Of a stretch of DNA of 64,000 nucleotides, positions 1 to 9,974 are shown piece by piece. The position numbers and the translations under genes were made by a program. Where the stretch lies: NCBI RefSeq assembly GCF_002764115.1, contig NZ_CP017940.1, forward strand, positions 2,144,501 through 2,208,500, written 5' to 3'. The notes under the pieces are model-generated. The model worked only from the letters and a program-made list of their open reading frames with translations. It made no database searches and was not told the DNA's origin. The stretch is from Phyllobacterium zundukense. Lineage in GTDB: Bacteria > Pseudomonadota > Alphaproteobacteria > Rhizobiales > Rhizobiaceae. Every line of letters begins with the position of its first letter. Position 1 is the first letter of the stretch.

Positions 1-129
1 GTCGACTGGCCGAAAGGCCATCGGCCGCATCAGGTGCGACTGGAGGGAGGCGATTGTTCGTCCGATTCCTACTGCTATCCCTGATGAAACCAGCGCGTGC
101 AAAACGCATAGCCGCCTAGGATGATTTCC
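1..129. other. Window-edge stretch, possible tail of a truncated upstream gene
   Basis: All three forward frames are open from the window edge and close at 82-84, 117-119 and 122-124, so this may be the 3' end of a gene whose body lies outside the window. The tail is too short to choose a frame or name a product. An AGGA Shine-Dalgarno at 118-121 serves the next gene. Confidence 0.2.
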
Positions 130-747
130 ATGTCACCCTGGCTGGTGCTTGCCGGCCTTGGGGCCTTTCACGGCCTCAACCCCGCCATGGGCTGGCTGTT
201 TTCGGTTGCGCTCGGCCTGCACAGAAACAGCCGAAGGATCGTGTTGTTATCGCTGATCCCCATCGCAATCGGGCATGCGGTTTCAATTGCTGTTGTTGCG
301 ATGGCGGTGGTGCTGCTTGGCCTCATTGTCGACCAGCGCGTGCTGGAAGTGGCCGCTGCCATGGTGCTCATAGGCTGGGCCACGTATCATGCCGCATACG
401 GCCATCGCCACCGTGTTCGGATCGGCATGACAACAGGCATGGTGGGGCTCGGGTTCTGGTCTTTCCTGATGGCGACTGCCCACGGAGCCGGTCTTATGCT
501 GGTGCCAGTGGTGATACCGCTATGCCTCGCGGCCAGCCCGGCAAAGGAACTGACAGCCGCCGGATCCCTCTCCATAGCTCTGGCCGCGATCGGAACGCAT
601 ATGGCCGCCATGCTCGTCGTGATCCTGGCCATCGCGGTTTCGGTCTATGAATGGCTGGGCCTTTCATTCCTGCGCCGCGGCTGGATCAATTTTGATCTCA
701 TCTGGGTTGTGGCGCTTGCGATCACCGGCTTTGTCCTGATTGTCTGA
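130..747 (+). CDS. Polytopic membrane protein of unknown function
   Basis: A 205-residue, very hydrophobic protein with about six membrane segments. A conserved-looking HGLNPAMGW motif sits in the first segment and an HGAG motif in the middle; paired His/Gly/Asn motifs inside membrane helices recall transporters of the metal or sulfur-oxyanion type, but I cannot assign a substrate. An ATG at 121 is also in frame, but AGGA at 118-121 lies 8 nt before the ATG at 130, so 130 is preferred. No obvious operon partner follows. Function is unassigned; that it is an integral membrane protein is clear. Confidence 0.75.
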   Translation: MSPWLVLAGLGAFHGLNPAMGWLFSVALGLHRNSRRIVLLSLIPIAIGHAVSIAVVAMAVVLLGLIVDQRVLEVAAAMVLIGWATYHAAYGHRHRVRIGMTTGMVGLGFWSFLMATAHGAGLMLVPVVIPLCLAASPAKELTAAGSLSIALAAIGTHMAAMLVVILAIAVSVYEWLGLSFLRRGWINFDLIWVVALAITGFVLIV

Positions 748-842
748 CGCTGGTCCACCACCGGCCAATCTTTGACTTCGCCAACAGTTCATCTGTAGAA
801 TATCGCCAGGTCAATCCAGCGGGCAACACAAGCGGACGGGCT

Positions 843-1757
<915 letters not shown>

Positions 1758-2041
1758 TAACCAACGCCGCAAGAACTGCAATTTGAGCACAAACAGTTCC
1801 GTTGAAGCAGTAGTGCGGTTCGAGGACGACGAACGGCTGCTCAAAGGCGTAAATGTCTGAAAATACAAGCGAGCAGCAATTGACGTTTGAAAATTTGGCA
1901 AGCATTTTGGAAGGAGGTTCGCACATTGTTTATCCGGGGTACCCGCGTCGTTTATACTGCCGATAGAGCAAAGTTCTCCTCGGAGACACAAATGAGTGGC
2001 GCTGCACTGGTGACTGGTCTTTCGTTCAAAGGAAAAACAAC
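1758..2041. other. Intergenic stretch with one possible 37-codon ORF
   Basis: There is no convincing gene here. A 37-codon ORF (ATG at 1853, TAG at 1964-1966) has AAAGG a few bases upstream, but its product (starting MSENTSEQQL) matches nothing I know and it has no other support. The local base composition is AT-richer than the neighbours. The stretch probably holds the promoter of the HlyD/DUF2955 pair. Confidence 0.3.
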
Positions 2042-3145
2042 GTGGTCTCAGACGAAAAGTTGAGCGAACCGCAAGTAGCCAAAGCAGCCGCCAATCCTTT
2101 GCGCAAGGTCGCATTGATCATCGTGGCGCTGGCCGCCTTTTTCTTTATCCTGTCAATTTTTATGGAACGGCGAACACCATCGTCGTCGCAGGCTCAGGTT
2201 CAGGCCTATGTCGTTGGCATAGCGCCCGAAGTCACGGGGCGGGTTATCGACGTCAATGTTACCGATAATTCAGCCGTCGAACCCGATCAGGTGCTCTTCC
2301 GCATCGATCCAAGCCGCTACCAGATAGCGGTGGCCGAAGCAGAGGCAACGCTTGCCCGTGTCGGCCAATCGATCGGATCGTCAACTGCGACCGTTGACGC
2401 CGTTCAGGCGCAGCTTGTGGAGGCGAAAGCAAACCGGGACAACGTGCGGGAACAGGCCGCGCGCGCCATGGAGCTTGTGAAGCGAGGTGTTTATGCCAAG
2501 GCAAAATATGACGAGGCAAAATCGGCGCTCGATCAGTCGGAGGCATCAGTTACGGCGGCCGAGGCGGAGCTTGTAAAGGCGCAGGAAGAGCTTGGTCCGG
2601 CGGGCAGTGACAATCCGCAGCTCCGGGAAGCCCTCGCCGCGCTCGAGCTTGCGCAGCTCGATCTGTTGCGGACCACTGTCCGCGCACCCTCGGCCGGTGT
2701 CGTCACCAATCTCCAGCTTTCCATTGGCAAGGTCGTTAGTGCCGGACAGGCAGCGATGACGTTCATCGATGTCGGCACCATCTGGATCGCCGCTGCCTTC
2801 AAGGAAAACAGCCTGGAGAAGGTAGCCGTGGACAATAGCGCGGAAGTGCTATTTGACGCCTTGCCTGGCCGATTGTTTTCCGCAAAGGTCGAGAGCGTGG
2901 GTCTTGGCGTGTCGCAGAGCGGGACTGATCCCAGCACCGGCTTGCCCACGATCCGCAGCGACACCGGCTGGATCAGGGAGCCGCAACTCTTTCCGGTACG
3001 GCTGATCCTGGATGAGGGACGGCCGAAGGGCGTGCGTTATGGTTCGCAAGCAACGGTCGTCATATATACCGGTCAAAATCCTGTAACAAACGCCTGGGGT
3101 TGGCTGTGGATCCGCATTCTATCGGTCCTGACCTATGTCAGTTGA
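2042..3145 (+). CDS. HlyD/EmrA-family membrane fusion (periplasmic adaptor) protein
   Basis: A 367-residue adaptor linking an inner-membrane transporter to the periplasm. One N-terminal membrane anchor lies at about residues 22-42. It is followed by a biotinyl-lipoyl half (ending near LFRIDPSRY), a helical hairpin rich in Ala and Glu at about 95-195, the second lipoyl half (TVRAPSAGVVTNL) and a beta-barrel domain. The start is GTG with AAGGA 8 nt upstream. The 3' end overlaps the DUF2955 membrane gene by 11 bp, so the two are translationally coupled. This pairing is typical of aromatic-compound or drug efflux pumps; the substrate is unknown. Confidence 0.88.
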   Translation: MVSDEKLSEPQVAKAAANPLRKVALIIVALAAFFFILSIFMERRTPSSSQAQVQAYVVGIAPEVTGRVIDVNVTDNSAVEPDQVLFRIDPSRYQIAVAEAEATLARVGQSIGSSTATVDAVQAQLVEAKANRDNVREQAARAMELVKRGVYAKAKYDEAKSALDQSEASVTAAEAELVKAQEELGPAGSDNPQLREALAALELAQLDLLRTTVRAPSAGVVTNLQLSIGKVVSAGQAAMTFIDVGTIWIAAAFKENSLEKVAVDNSAEVLFDALPGRLFSAKVESVGLGVSQSGTDPSTGLPTIRSDTGWIREPQLFPVRLILDEGRPKGVRYGSQATVVIYTGQNPVTNAWGWLWIRILSVLTYVS

Positions 3146-4169
3146 GGCAGACCAAGCACTGGCCGAGCAGCGGCGCAAAGGATTGCGGGTGGCGATTGCG
3201 GTTTCGGCTGGCTTCACTTTATCGGTAGCGTTTGGCGCAGTCGTACCATTTCTAGGCCCACTTTTCGCAGCACAGTTCCTCTTGTCGAGCTCCAGCCCCA
3301 TGCCGATGGCCAAGACGCTGGGAATGGCTGTGATAATTCTGGCGGTCGGAACCTTCATGATGTTCCTGACAGCCCTGTTTGGCGACCATCCAGCCACGTT
3401 TCTCATGCTGCTGGGATTGATCTATTTCTGCTGCTTTTTCACGCAGGCCAGCGGCAAGGGAGGCCCTGCGATCTTCCTCGTGCTGGTCGTCGCGATCATG
3501 GTGCCGCTCCTTGGCGTTCTAAATCGCGATCTGGCCGATTCCATCCTCTCCATCCTGATCACAGGCGTCTTGAGCGGCACGATTCTCATGTGGCTCTCTC
3601 ATGCACTCGTTCCTGAAACCGCGCTTGCACCAAGCCAACCGGAACAGGCGCCCTTACCACTGCATCCCTATTGGCGAGCACTCGCTAACACCGCGATATT
3701 GTTATCCACGGTTGCGATCTGCCTGACGAATGATCAATTGGCTGCTGCACTTGTCATCCCGATAACGGTGGCATCGCTGTTGGGTCAGCTCGATATCGCC
3801 GCAAGCGGACGCGCGGCGCTCGGTCTCGCAATCATAAACCTGCTGGGAGGCGTCATCGCATCGATCGCCTACGCCATTCTCAGTCTCCGGCCCAACCTGT
3901 TCTTCATGTTCGTGATTGTGCTGGTTGTCGCATTGTTGCTTGGCGGCCGGGCGGCCGCTCCGTCGCGCGAGGCGAAAATGTTTGCAGGTGCGCTGACGAC
4001 GTTTCTGATCCTGTTCGGGCTCGGCGTGTCGCCGCTACCGGGAAGCGCAGCTGAATCCTTTGCAACGCGAATACTCTACGTCGCGGCGGCAATCCTCTAC
4101 ACACTTGTCATGGCTGCCTTGCTTTGGCCCCGGTCTGGAGCGAGACTGCCGAAGCAAAATTACGGCTGA
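3135..4169 (+). CDS. DUF2955-family (FUSC-like) inner-membrane protein
   Basis: A 344-residue membrane protein with about ten hydrophobic segments arranged in two similar halves separated by a short polar stretch at about residues 165-180. Members of this group lie next to HlyD/EmrA adaptors and are thought to act as the inner-membrane part of efflux systems of the aromatic-acid exporter type. Its ATG lies inside the last codons of the adaptor gene. The gene is convergent with the pentapeptide-repeat gene, with 13 bp between stops and no clear terminator. Confidence 0.8.
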   Translation: MSVEADQALAEQRRKGLRVAIAVSAGFTLSVAFGAVVPFLGPLFAAQFLLSSSSPMPMAKTLGMAVIILAVGTFMMFLTALFGDHPATFLMLLGLIYFCCFFTQASGKGGPAIFLVLVVAIMVPLLGVLNRDLADSILSILITGVLSGTILMWLSHALVPETALAPSQPEQAPLPLHPYWRALANTAILLSTVAICLTNDQLAAALVIPITVASLLGQLDIAASGRAALGLAIINLLGGVIASIAYAILSLRPNLFFMFVIVLVVALLLGGRAAAPSREAKMFAGALTTFLILFGLGVSPLPGSAAESFATRILYVAAAILYTLVMAALLWPRSGARLPKQNYG

Positions 4170-4182
4170 TACAACCGCTCTC

Positions 4183-4986
4183 TCAATCGGATGCGCAGGG
4201 CCAGCTATCAGGAGCGGAAAGTCCCGCCGGTAGCTTCGTCTCGGCATTGCCGCAGGCAAGATCGACCTGCTTCTGTTCCAGCCCCGTCGCAGCTGACAAA
4301 TCCAGCCCTTCAATTCTGGTCAGGAACATGAAGGCACGATCAAATACGAGCGGGCCCTCAAAGGTAGCACTGCTCAGATCGGCGCGTGACAGGTTGGCGA
4401 GTGTAAACCTGGCGCCCGTCAATACGGCCTTGTCGAAATTGGCGCGCCCGAGTTCGGCCTTCTCAAAATTGCCCCCGGTGAGCCGTGCTCCGCTGAAGTC
4501 GGCGCGCTGCAGTTCCGCAGCGGCAAAGGATGCGCCATCAGCAGAGATGCCGGCGAAATTGGACCGGTAGGCCTCGATCCTGGCGAAGTTGGCCTTTTCA
4601 GCCTTTGCGCCGGCGAGCGACGCGCGCACCAGAGTGGCCTTTTCCAGATTTGCGGCGGCCAGATTGGAATTGCTGAGATCGGTCATGGTAAAATCGGTGC
4701 TGAACAGATCAGCGCCTTGTAGCTCGCTGCCAGGAATAAGAATGCTGCGCTTGCTACAATCGCGCCAATCCACACCGGACGAAGGCAAATTAGAGCAATC
4801 GGCCGCCCGCGCTGGGCTATATGCGAGGGTCGAGACTCCAATCGCAAGGATGCATGCCAAGGCGAAAAAGGCAGCGGGCGATCGCTTCTGTCCTGTTACA
4901 CAACCCGATCCGACGGGGCCAACGCACCGGGCTTGCCGGCATACCGTTCTGGTCAATCCAACCAGTTTTTCAACGACGATACCCAT
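4183..4986 (-). CDS. Exported pentapeptide-repeat protein
   Basis: A 267-residue protein. An Ala-rich hydrophobic segment ending near PARAA is a late signal sequence or membrane anchor. A short Cys-containing region (CSNLP, WRDC) precedes about 120 residues of A(D/N)LXX pentapeptide repeats, such as GADLF, NLAAA, ADFSG and RADLS, which fold as a right-handed beta-helix. The ATG at 4986 has GGAG at a good distance; an in-frame TTG lies 12 bp upstream. The role is unknown: such repeats are structural and say little about function. The N-terminal 35 residues before the hydrophobic segment are unusually long for a signal peptide, so the true start could be further in. Confidence 0.75.
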   Translation of the reverse strand: MGIVVEKLVGLTRTVCRQARCVGPVGSGCVTGQKRSPAAFFALACILAIGVSTLAYSPARAADCSNLPSSGVDWRDCSKRSILIPGSELQGADLFSTDFTMTDLSNSNLAAANLEKATLVRASLAGAKAEKANFARIEAYRSNFAGISADGASFAAAELQRADFSGARLTGGNFEKAELGRANFDKAVLTGARFTLANLSRADLSSATFEGPLVFDRAFMFLTRIEGLDLSAATGLEQKQVDLACGNAETKLPAGLSAPDSWPCASD

Positions 4987-5125
4987 CCTGTGCTCCAATT
5001 CTCCGCTGGTAAGCCCTGTCTCGCATGAAGCCGACCGCTTCCAGCAGTATTATACAGCGTACATAGTGTGTTGGAACGCTTCCTCCAATTAATTTGGCAA
5101 GTAAAAAATATCCTGATCGTAAGTG

Positions 5126-5539
5126 CTAACGGGGAACCAATGCATCCAGTTCCGGCAACAGCATAACGCTTTCCTGCTCGTTCGGATCGGTGCGGGCGAT
5201 GATCGCGGTGCAAGGCGTGTTGCTGAGATTGGCCGGCAGATGCGGAACGCCGGCCGGGATGTAGAAAAGCTCGCCCGCATGCACCACGACATGCTCCTCG
5301 AGCCGGTCGCCGTACCAGGTATGCGCCTCGCCAGACAGTACATAGATCGCCGTCTCGTGAGACTCGTGCAGATGCGCCTTGGCGCGTATCCCCGGCGGAA
5401 TCGTCAAAATGTGCATGCAGATGCCCGTGGATCCGACCGTCTCCGCCGCGATACCTTCGAAATAGTTCAGCCCTTGCTTACCGCCATAAGTGTGATGGGG
5501 TTTGACGACATGACAGGTGGGCTTCGATTTTGCATCCAT
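5126..5539 (-). CDS. Small single-domain cupin protein
   Basis: A 137-residue protein made of one cupin barrel. The first cupin motif appears as KAHLHESHETAIYVLSG, with the His pair and Glu that usually bind a metal; the second (GELFYIPAGVPHLPAN) carries the last His. It is likely a metal-dependent small-molecule enzyme or binding protein; no substrate can be given. A longer frame runs upstream to 5773, but the ATG at 5539 has GGAG 6-8 nt upstream and the extra N-terminus looks non-coding. The 260 bp to the next gene hold no ORF I can support. Confidence 0.8.
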   Translation of the reverse strand: MDAKSKPTCHVVKPHHTYGGKQGLNYFEGIAAETVGSTGICMHILTIPPGIRAKAHLHESHETAIYVLSGEAHTWYGDRLEEHVVVHAGELFYIPAGVPHLPANLSNTPCTAIIARTDPNEQESVMLLPELDALVPR

Positions 5540-5799
5540 CGTTCTACTCCATCGAAATCGCGGCCAGGCTTCCCGCCCATCCCTCTTCGTAACCGCAACG
5601 GGAAGAATACCACGCAACGTGCCAGGCCTGTCATGCAAAAAGATGGCTGACGGGAACAGATATGTGGCAATCTTTTCGTATAAATATTTGTTACCGTTAC
5701 GTACTTGCAGGTTGCAGGTACCAGAATTCATGATCAGGGAACAAATTCTTCGAGGCGTGGCGGCCATGCTCATTGCTGGCGAAAAAGTGGAGAAGTATC

Positions 5800-6375
5800 A
5801 TGGCGATGTCATTGGATGCGGCTGCGGAGGTCTTCCGCCAAGCAATGCGGGAAACGGTCAAGCGGTACTCGTTATGGTATCTCATTCAGGGGATCGTGCT
5901 GGTCGTCGCGGGAATCCTAGCAATCATCTACCCTGTTCTGTCGTCTGTCGCAGTGGTCTTCCTTTTGGGCTGGCTATTGATCATCAGTGGTCTGGCGCAG
6001 GGCATCAGTCTCCTCGGAGCGCGGCATGTGCCACACTACTGGCTCCAGCTCGTCTCCGTTATCCTCGCCTTGCTTATCGGATTTCTCTTCCTGCGTGATC
6101 CGGCGCAAGGCTTGCTGACGGTCACGCTTCTGCTGATTGTCTTCTTCATGATCGAGGGCATCTCGAAGATCGTCTTCTCGCTGACCATACGCCCCTTCCC
6201 GAACTGGGGCTGGCTGCTGGCCAGTGGACTGGTCGGAATTGTGCTTTCCCTGGTGCTGTTGATCAGCCTTCCGGTGACGGCGCTTTGGTTGGTGGGGCTG
6301 CTGCTGGGGCTTCAGCTGATCAGTGTCGGCGGGGCGCTGACACACCTTGCCTGGCAGGTACGTAAAAGCCAATAG
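5800..6375 (+). CDS. HdeD-family membrane protein
   Basis: A 191-residue protein with six membrane segments in three hairpins, the layout of HdeD/DUF308 proteins (acid-resistance membrane proteins in enterobacteria; the role elsewhere is unclear). The polar N-terminus (about 20 residues) leads into the first segment at IQGIVLVVAGILAI. GGAGAAG just before the ATG at 5800 decides the start over an in-frame ATG at 5773. It stands alone in a region of stress-type genes. Confidence 0.8.
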   Translation: MAMSLDAAAEVFRQAMRETVKRYSLWYLIQGIVLVVAGILAIIYPVLSSVAVVFLLGWLLIISGLAQGISLLGARHVPHYWLQLVSVILALLIGFLFLRDPAQGLLTVTLLLIVFFMIEGISKIVFSLTIRPFPNWGWLLASGLVGIVLSLVLLISLPVTALWLVGLLLGLQLISVGGALTHLAWQVRKSQ

Positions 6376-6502
6376 ACCGCGAAGGATTCTCGGCATTATT
6401 CCGCCGATCCAGGCAGGACGGCCTCATTTCTTGTTCGTGTAACGCGTCTGTGATATTTTCCTCCAATTCCGCTCAAGAGAAACCAGATAGAGCGGAGGAT
6501 GT

Positions 6503-7096
6503 GTGGTGAAGTTTCTTTGCACTTTCATTGTCTGCATCATGTTCGGGATTTCGGCCGCAGGGGCCGGTCCTTTGCACGACGCGGCAAAGAACGGAGATGT
6601 CGAACGCGTTAAACAACTGCTGGATCAAGGTGCTAACGTGGCCGAGCCCGATAGCGCCGGCGAACCGGCTTTGATTACCGCATCGCTTGCTGGACATGCC
6701 GACGTTGTTGCCGTTCTGTTGGACCGCGGCACCGACATCGAAATACGCAACAAGGGCGGACTGACGGCATTGCACGCAGCGGCCTATAACGGGAATCTCG
6801 AGGTCGTGAAGCTGCTCGTCGAGAAGGGCGCCGCAGTCAATGACAGCAAGAATTTCTACAAGATGGCACCGCTGCATGCGGCTGCCGAAGAAGGCCATGC
6901 GGATGTGGTCGCCTTCCTGTTGGTCAGCAAGGCAGACGTCGAAGCGAAGGAAAGAAACGGCTATTCGCCACTGACTCAAGCCGGATGGCGTGAGCATTGG
7001 GATGCAGCAGACTTGCTGATGAAAGCGGGCGCGGTTTGCCAGCCAGCCGATCTTGTCGGCCAGTGGCTTTTCACCGAATGCACCAAGCGAAAATGA
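6503..7096 (+). CDS. Exported ankyrin-repeat protein
   Basis: A 197-residue protein with a signal peptide (about residues 1-21, cleaved near SAAGAG) followed by four to five ankyrin repeats from about residue 22 to 175, seen as recurring LHAAA and (A/H)ADVVAxLL motifs. The start is GTG at 6503 or the adjacent GTG at 6506, behind GGAGGA at 6494-6499. Ankyrin repeats mediate protein binding, here presumably in the periplasm. The YHS-domain gene follows after 35 bp on the same strand, so they probably form an operon. The partner protein is unknown. Confidence 0.82.
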   Translation: MVKFLCTFIVCIMFGISAAGAGPLHDAAKNGDVERVKQLLDQGANVAEPDSAGEPALITASLAGHADVVAVLLDRGTDIEIRNKGGLTALHAAAYNGNLEVVKLLVEKGAAVNDSKNFYKMAPLHAAAEEGHADVVAFLLVSKADVEAKERNGYSPLTQAGWREHWDAADLLMKAGAVCQPADLVGQWLFTECTKRK

Positions 7097-7131
7097 CGCT
7101 TGCTGCAGCGTCCGGAAAACGGAGGATAATA

Positions 7132-7653
7132 ATGTCTTATCATAAACTGAAACGCGGGTTGCGGATCGCCGTGGCAGTTGGTGCTACTGCGTTCCTTGTC
7201 TCGTTCGTTCAGCCTGCTGTCGCCGAAGAATTCGTCAATACCGGGTATTTCGGTGACGTCGCAATCAAGGGTTACGACCCGGTCGCCTATTTCACCCAGA
7301 ACCAGGCCGTGGAAGGATCCGAACAATATTCCTACCACTGGCTGGGAGCGACCTGGCATTTCGCCAGCGCAGAAAATCGTGACCTCTTTATCCGTGAACC
7401 GGCCAAATACGCACCGCAGTATGGCGGTTACTGCGCCGACGGTGTCTCGTTCGGGACGGTCACCACCAATGTAGACCCCAAAGCCTGGCGGATCATCGAT
7501 GGCAAGCTCTATATAAGCTATGACCCGGGTGCAGCGGACGGCTTCGAAAAGAACCCGACCAAGCTCACCGACTCCAAGAAGCACTGGTCCGACGTTCAGC
7601 AGACGCTCGTCTCGGAAAAGCTGGATAAAAACTGGCAGGCCCCCGCCAATTGA
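7132..7653 (+). CDS. Exported YHS-domain protein
   Basis: A 173-residue protein with an N-terminal signal peptide (cleavage near AVAEE) and a YHS-type core: the stretch IKGYDPVAYF is the family hallmark, followed by a conserved Trp-His region and a Cys in YGGYCADG. YHS domains are metal-binding folds found in metal ATPases and hydroxylases; single-domain exported forms are of unknown role. GGAGG at 7121-7125 places the start at the ATG at 7132. It sits 35 bp behind the exported ankyrin protein. It is convergent with the cyclase gene, 9 bp apart. Confidence 0.85.
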   Translation: MSYHKLKRGLRIAVAVGATAFLVSFVQPAVAEEFVNTGYFGDVAIKGYDPVAYFTQNQAVEGSEQYSYHWLGATWHFASAENRDLFIREPAKYAPQYGGYCADGVSFGTVTTNVDPKAWRIIDGKLYISYDPGAADGFEKNPTKLTDSKKHWSDVQQTLVSEKLDKNWQAPAN

Positions 7654-7662
7654 CGCTCAACG

Positions 7663-9873
7663 TCATTTGGCCAGGGAAAAGAACATGACGGCGCGCGGCG
7701 TGACGTGGACATATGCCGCGTCGCGCTGCTCTTCGTTGCCGTTGCGGTAGACATAGCCGCACACCATACGATCGAGGAAATAGCCGACAAACTGCTCGCA
7801 GAGGCGATTGCCCTGAATTTGCGCGACCCCGGTGATGTTCGTATTGGTGCTGCGATAGGCAGTGTTTCCGGCCGTGTCGAAATATTGAATGAACTCCGTG
7901 CCGTTCTTGTGCCTGCCCTTCCATGTCTTGTCGTTGACAAGATTGCGCAGGTCCGCCTCACCGAGCTGGTCTGCCTGCTTCCCTTCAAAACCGAATGGCC
8001 ATTCAGGGACGCCTGCCGATTTTAGTCCGTCCAGGTGATAGCGGAGATCATCTTCCCGCCAATAGTCGTAGAGATAGCTGTAATAGGTCAGATTGGTATC
8101 GGGAAAAAGCTCCAGCAATCTTGTCTTTTCTTGCGTTCCGTTCGTCTGATTGCCCTGATTGATATAGGCTGCCGTCAAGTATTCGCGTGCGGGTTCGGCC
8201 TTGGGCAAGGCGTTGCGTGCTGCTTCCATCAAGGGTATTGCCCGCTCATTCTCACGCGCCGTGTAAAAAACTATGCCTGCAAGCAGCTGAAAGCTGGGTG
8301 GAGGCGTTGGATCCAGCCGCAGGGCCTTGTCCATTTCCGTGACCGCCTGTCCACGGCTGCCGGTCTGGGCCAGAATCAGGGCCAGGTTGCCAACGATCTC
8401 CGCGTCGTTGGGCTGGGCCGCCACTGCCCTGTTGGCGGACTCCCTTGCCTCCACTTCGCGGCCGTCAACCAGCTGCAGCAGTGCCAGCACGGTGTGTGCC
8501 CGCGCATTGTTGGGGTCGAGCTTCAGCGCCTGCCCCGCCGCGTCATAGGCAATTTTTCGTGCTACCGCTGCCGACCAGAGATAATTGTAATCATTGCGCC
8601 AGACATCGACAGCGACGCGCGCAATTCCCGCATGCGCATTGGCGAAATTCGGATCGAGATCGATTGCCTTCTGGTAGAAGGCCAGGGTTCGGCGATAGGT
8701 TTCGACATCGTTGTAATAGAACCCTTCCTGCTCGGCCCTCATGTAATAGTCGTAAGCTTCCAGATTATCGGTGGGTATCCGCGCCAGCTGGTCTCTCTCG
8801 CCTTGGCTCAGCTTGACTTCGAGAGCCGAAATGATCTTGCCGATGACATCGTCCTGAACTGCGAAGAGATCGGCATATTGACGATCATAACGCTCGGCCC
8901 AGAGGGAGAGGCCTGTGACCGCGTCGATCAGCTTGACGTTGATCCGAAGTCTTGTGTCCGCCCGCTGCAGCGTCCCCTCCAGGACGTAGTGAACACCGAG
9001 TTCCGCCGCGACATCCTGAATCTTGCCGGACGTATCGCGGACCGCGAACACGGAATGGCGCGCGATAACAACAAGGCCGGAGACCTTTGACAGCTCGGTG
9101 ATGAGATCGTCCGTCAACCCCGCCGCAAGATGGTCATGCTCCGTATCGCCGCTCACATTGATGAAGGGTAGCACCGCGACCGACGGCTTGTCCGGCAGCG
9201 GATAAGCGAACCGTTCGACCGGCGCAGGCTGGAAAAACGTCCACGGTTGCCACCAGAGCGCTGCACCCGCCAACAGGAGAGCAACGACCGCCGCCAATGC
9301 CGGAATGCGCCAGCGACGAAGGTCTCTTCCTGCGCCAATCGTTTTTCCTGCCGCTGACGGATCAAGCACCACGCGATATACCCGGATCGGCTCGGCGATG
9401 CTCTTCACCTTCTGCTCGCCAAGCGCGACGAAGCCGACCGGAAGCTTCGATTTCACTTGATCATAGGCCGTTCCTGAGATCGCGATGCCGCAAGGCTCGG
9501 CCAGTGCCTGGATCCGGTGCGCGATGTTGACGCCGTCGCCATGGATATCCTCGCCCTCGACGATGATATCGCCGAGATTGACGCCAATGCGGAAATCAAG
9601 CCGTTGTTCGGGTGGCACAACAGCGTTCCGTTTCGCCTTCTGCCGCTGCACCTGGACCGCGCAGCGCAGTGCATCGACAACGCTGTGGAATTCGACCAGC
9701 AGGCCATCGCCCATGGTCTTGACCAGCCGACCATGGTGTTCGGCGATACTCGGTTCAAAGATACCGGACAGATCGGACTGGAAATGGGCACGCGTCCCCT
9801 CCTCGTCGATCTGGCTCAAGCGGCTGTAACCGGCGACATCAGCGATCAGGATGGCTGCAAGACGGCGCTCCAT
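7663..9873 (-). CDS. Class III adenylate/guanylate cyclase with TolB-like and TPR regions
   Basis: A 736-residue protein. Residues 1-175 form a class III cyclase catalytic domain: metal-binding Asp in IADVAGYS, KTMGDG with the second Asp, and GVNIAHRI carrying the Asn and Arg needed for turnover, so it may be active. A membrane segment follows at about 190-210. Next comes a TolB/FlgO-like region (KPSVAVLPFINVSGD to about 390), then TPR repeats to about 620, and a C-terminal domain of about 100 residues with two Cys. This layout is common in rhizobia, which carry many such cyclases; the signal sensed is unknown. It could make cAMP or cGMP. Confidence 0.88.
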   Translation of the reverse strand: MERRLAAILIADVAGYSRLSQIDEEGTRAHFQSDLSGIFEPSIAEHHGRLVKTMGDGLLVEFHSVVDALRCAVQVQRQKAKRNAVVPPEQRLDFRIGVNLGDIIVEGEDIHGDGVNIAHRIQALAEPCGIAISGTAYDQVKSKLPVGFVALGEQKVKSIAEPIRVYRVVLDPSAAGKTIGAGRDLRRWRIPALAAVVALLLAGAALWWQPWTFFQPAPVERFAYPLPDKPSVAVLPFINVSGDTEHDHLAAGLTDDLITELSKVSGLVVIARHSVFAVRDTSGKIQDVAAELGVHYVLEGTLQRADTRLRINVKLIDAVTGLSLWAERYDRQYADLFAVQDDVIGKIISALEVKLSQGERDQLARIPTDNLEAYDYYMRAEQEGFYYNDVETYRRTLAFYQKAIDLDPNFANAHAGIARVAVDVWRNDYNYLWSAAVARKIAYDAAGQALKLDPNNARAHTVLALLQLVDGREVEARESANRAVAAQPNDAEIVGNLALILAQTGSRGQAVTEMDKALRLDPTPPPSFQLLAGIVFYTARENERAIPLMEAARNALPKAEPAREYLTAAYINQGNQTNGTQEKTRLLELFPDTNLTYYSYLYDYWREDDLRYHLDGLKSAGVPEWPFGFEGKQADQLGEADLRNLVNDKTWKGRHKNGTEFIQYFDTAGNTAYRSTNTNITGVAQIQGNRLCEQFVGYFLDRMVCGYVYRNGNEEQRDAAYVHVTPRAVMFFSLAK

Positions 9874-9974
9874 GCGCTCTTCCCCGGAGTGTTATACTCA
9901 GGCGCGCACCTTACAGCAGGACTATTGGCGATGCCATTGCGGCCGCCACATTGTGGCGACCGCTGTCGTGCAGC

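Noticed and set aside
1992..2063. Short ORF of 23 codons before the HlyD-type gene
   Set aside because: It overlaps the start of the adaptor gene, has no Shine-Dalgarno and no conserved feature.
5653..5680. Sigma-EcfG promoter upstream of the HdeD gene
   Set aside because: GGAAC is present at 5653 and 5738, but no GTT follows at 16-18 nt in either case.
8035..9090. 351-codon open frame on the plus strand
   Set aside because: It lies wholly opposite the cyclase-TPR gene, which has clear domains; it is a shadow of high-GC third positions.
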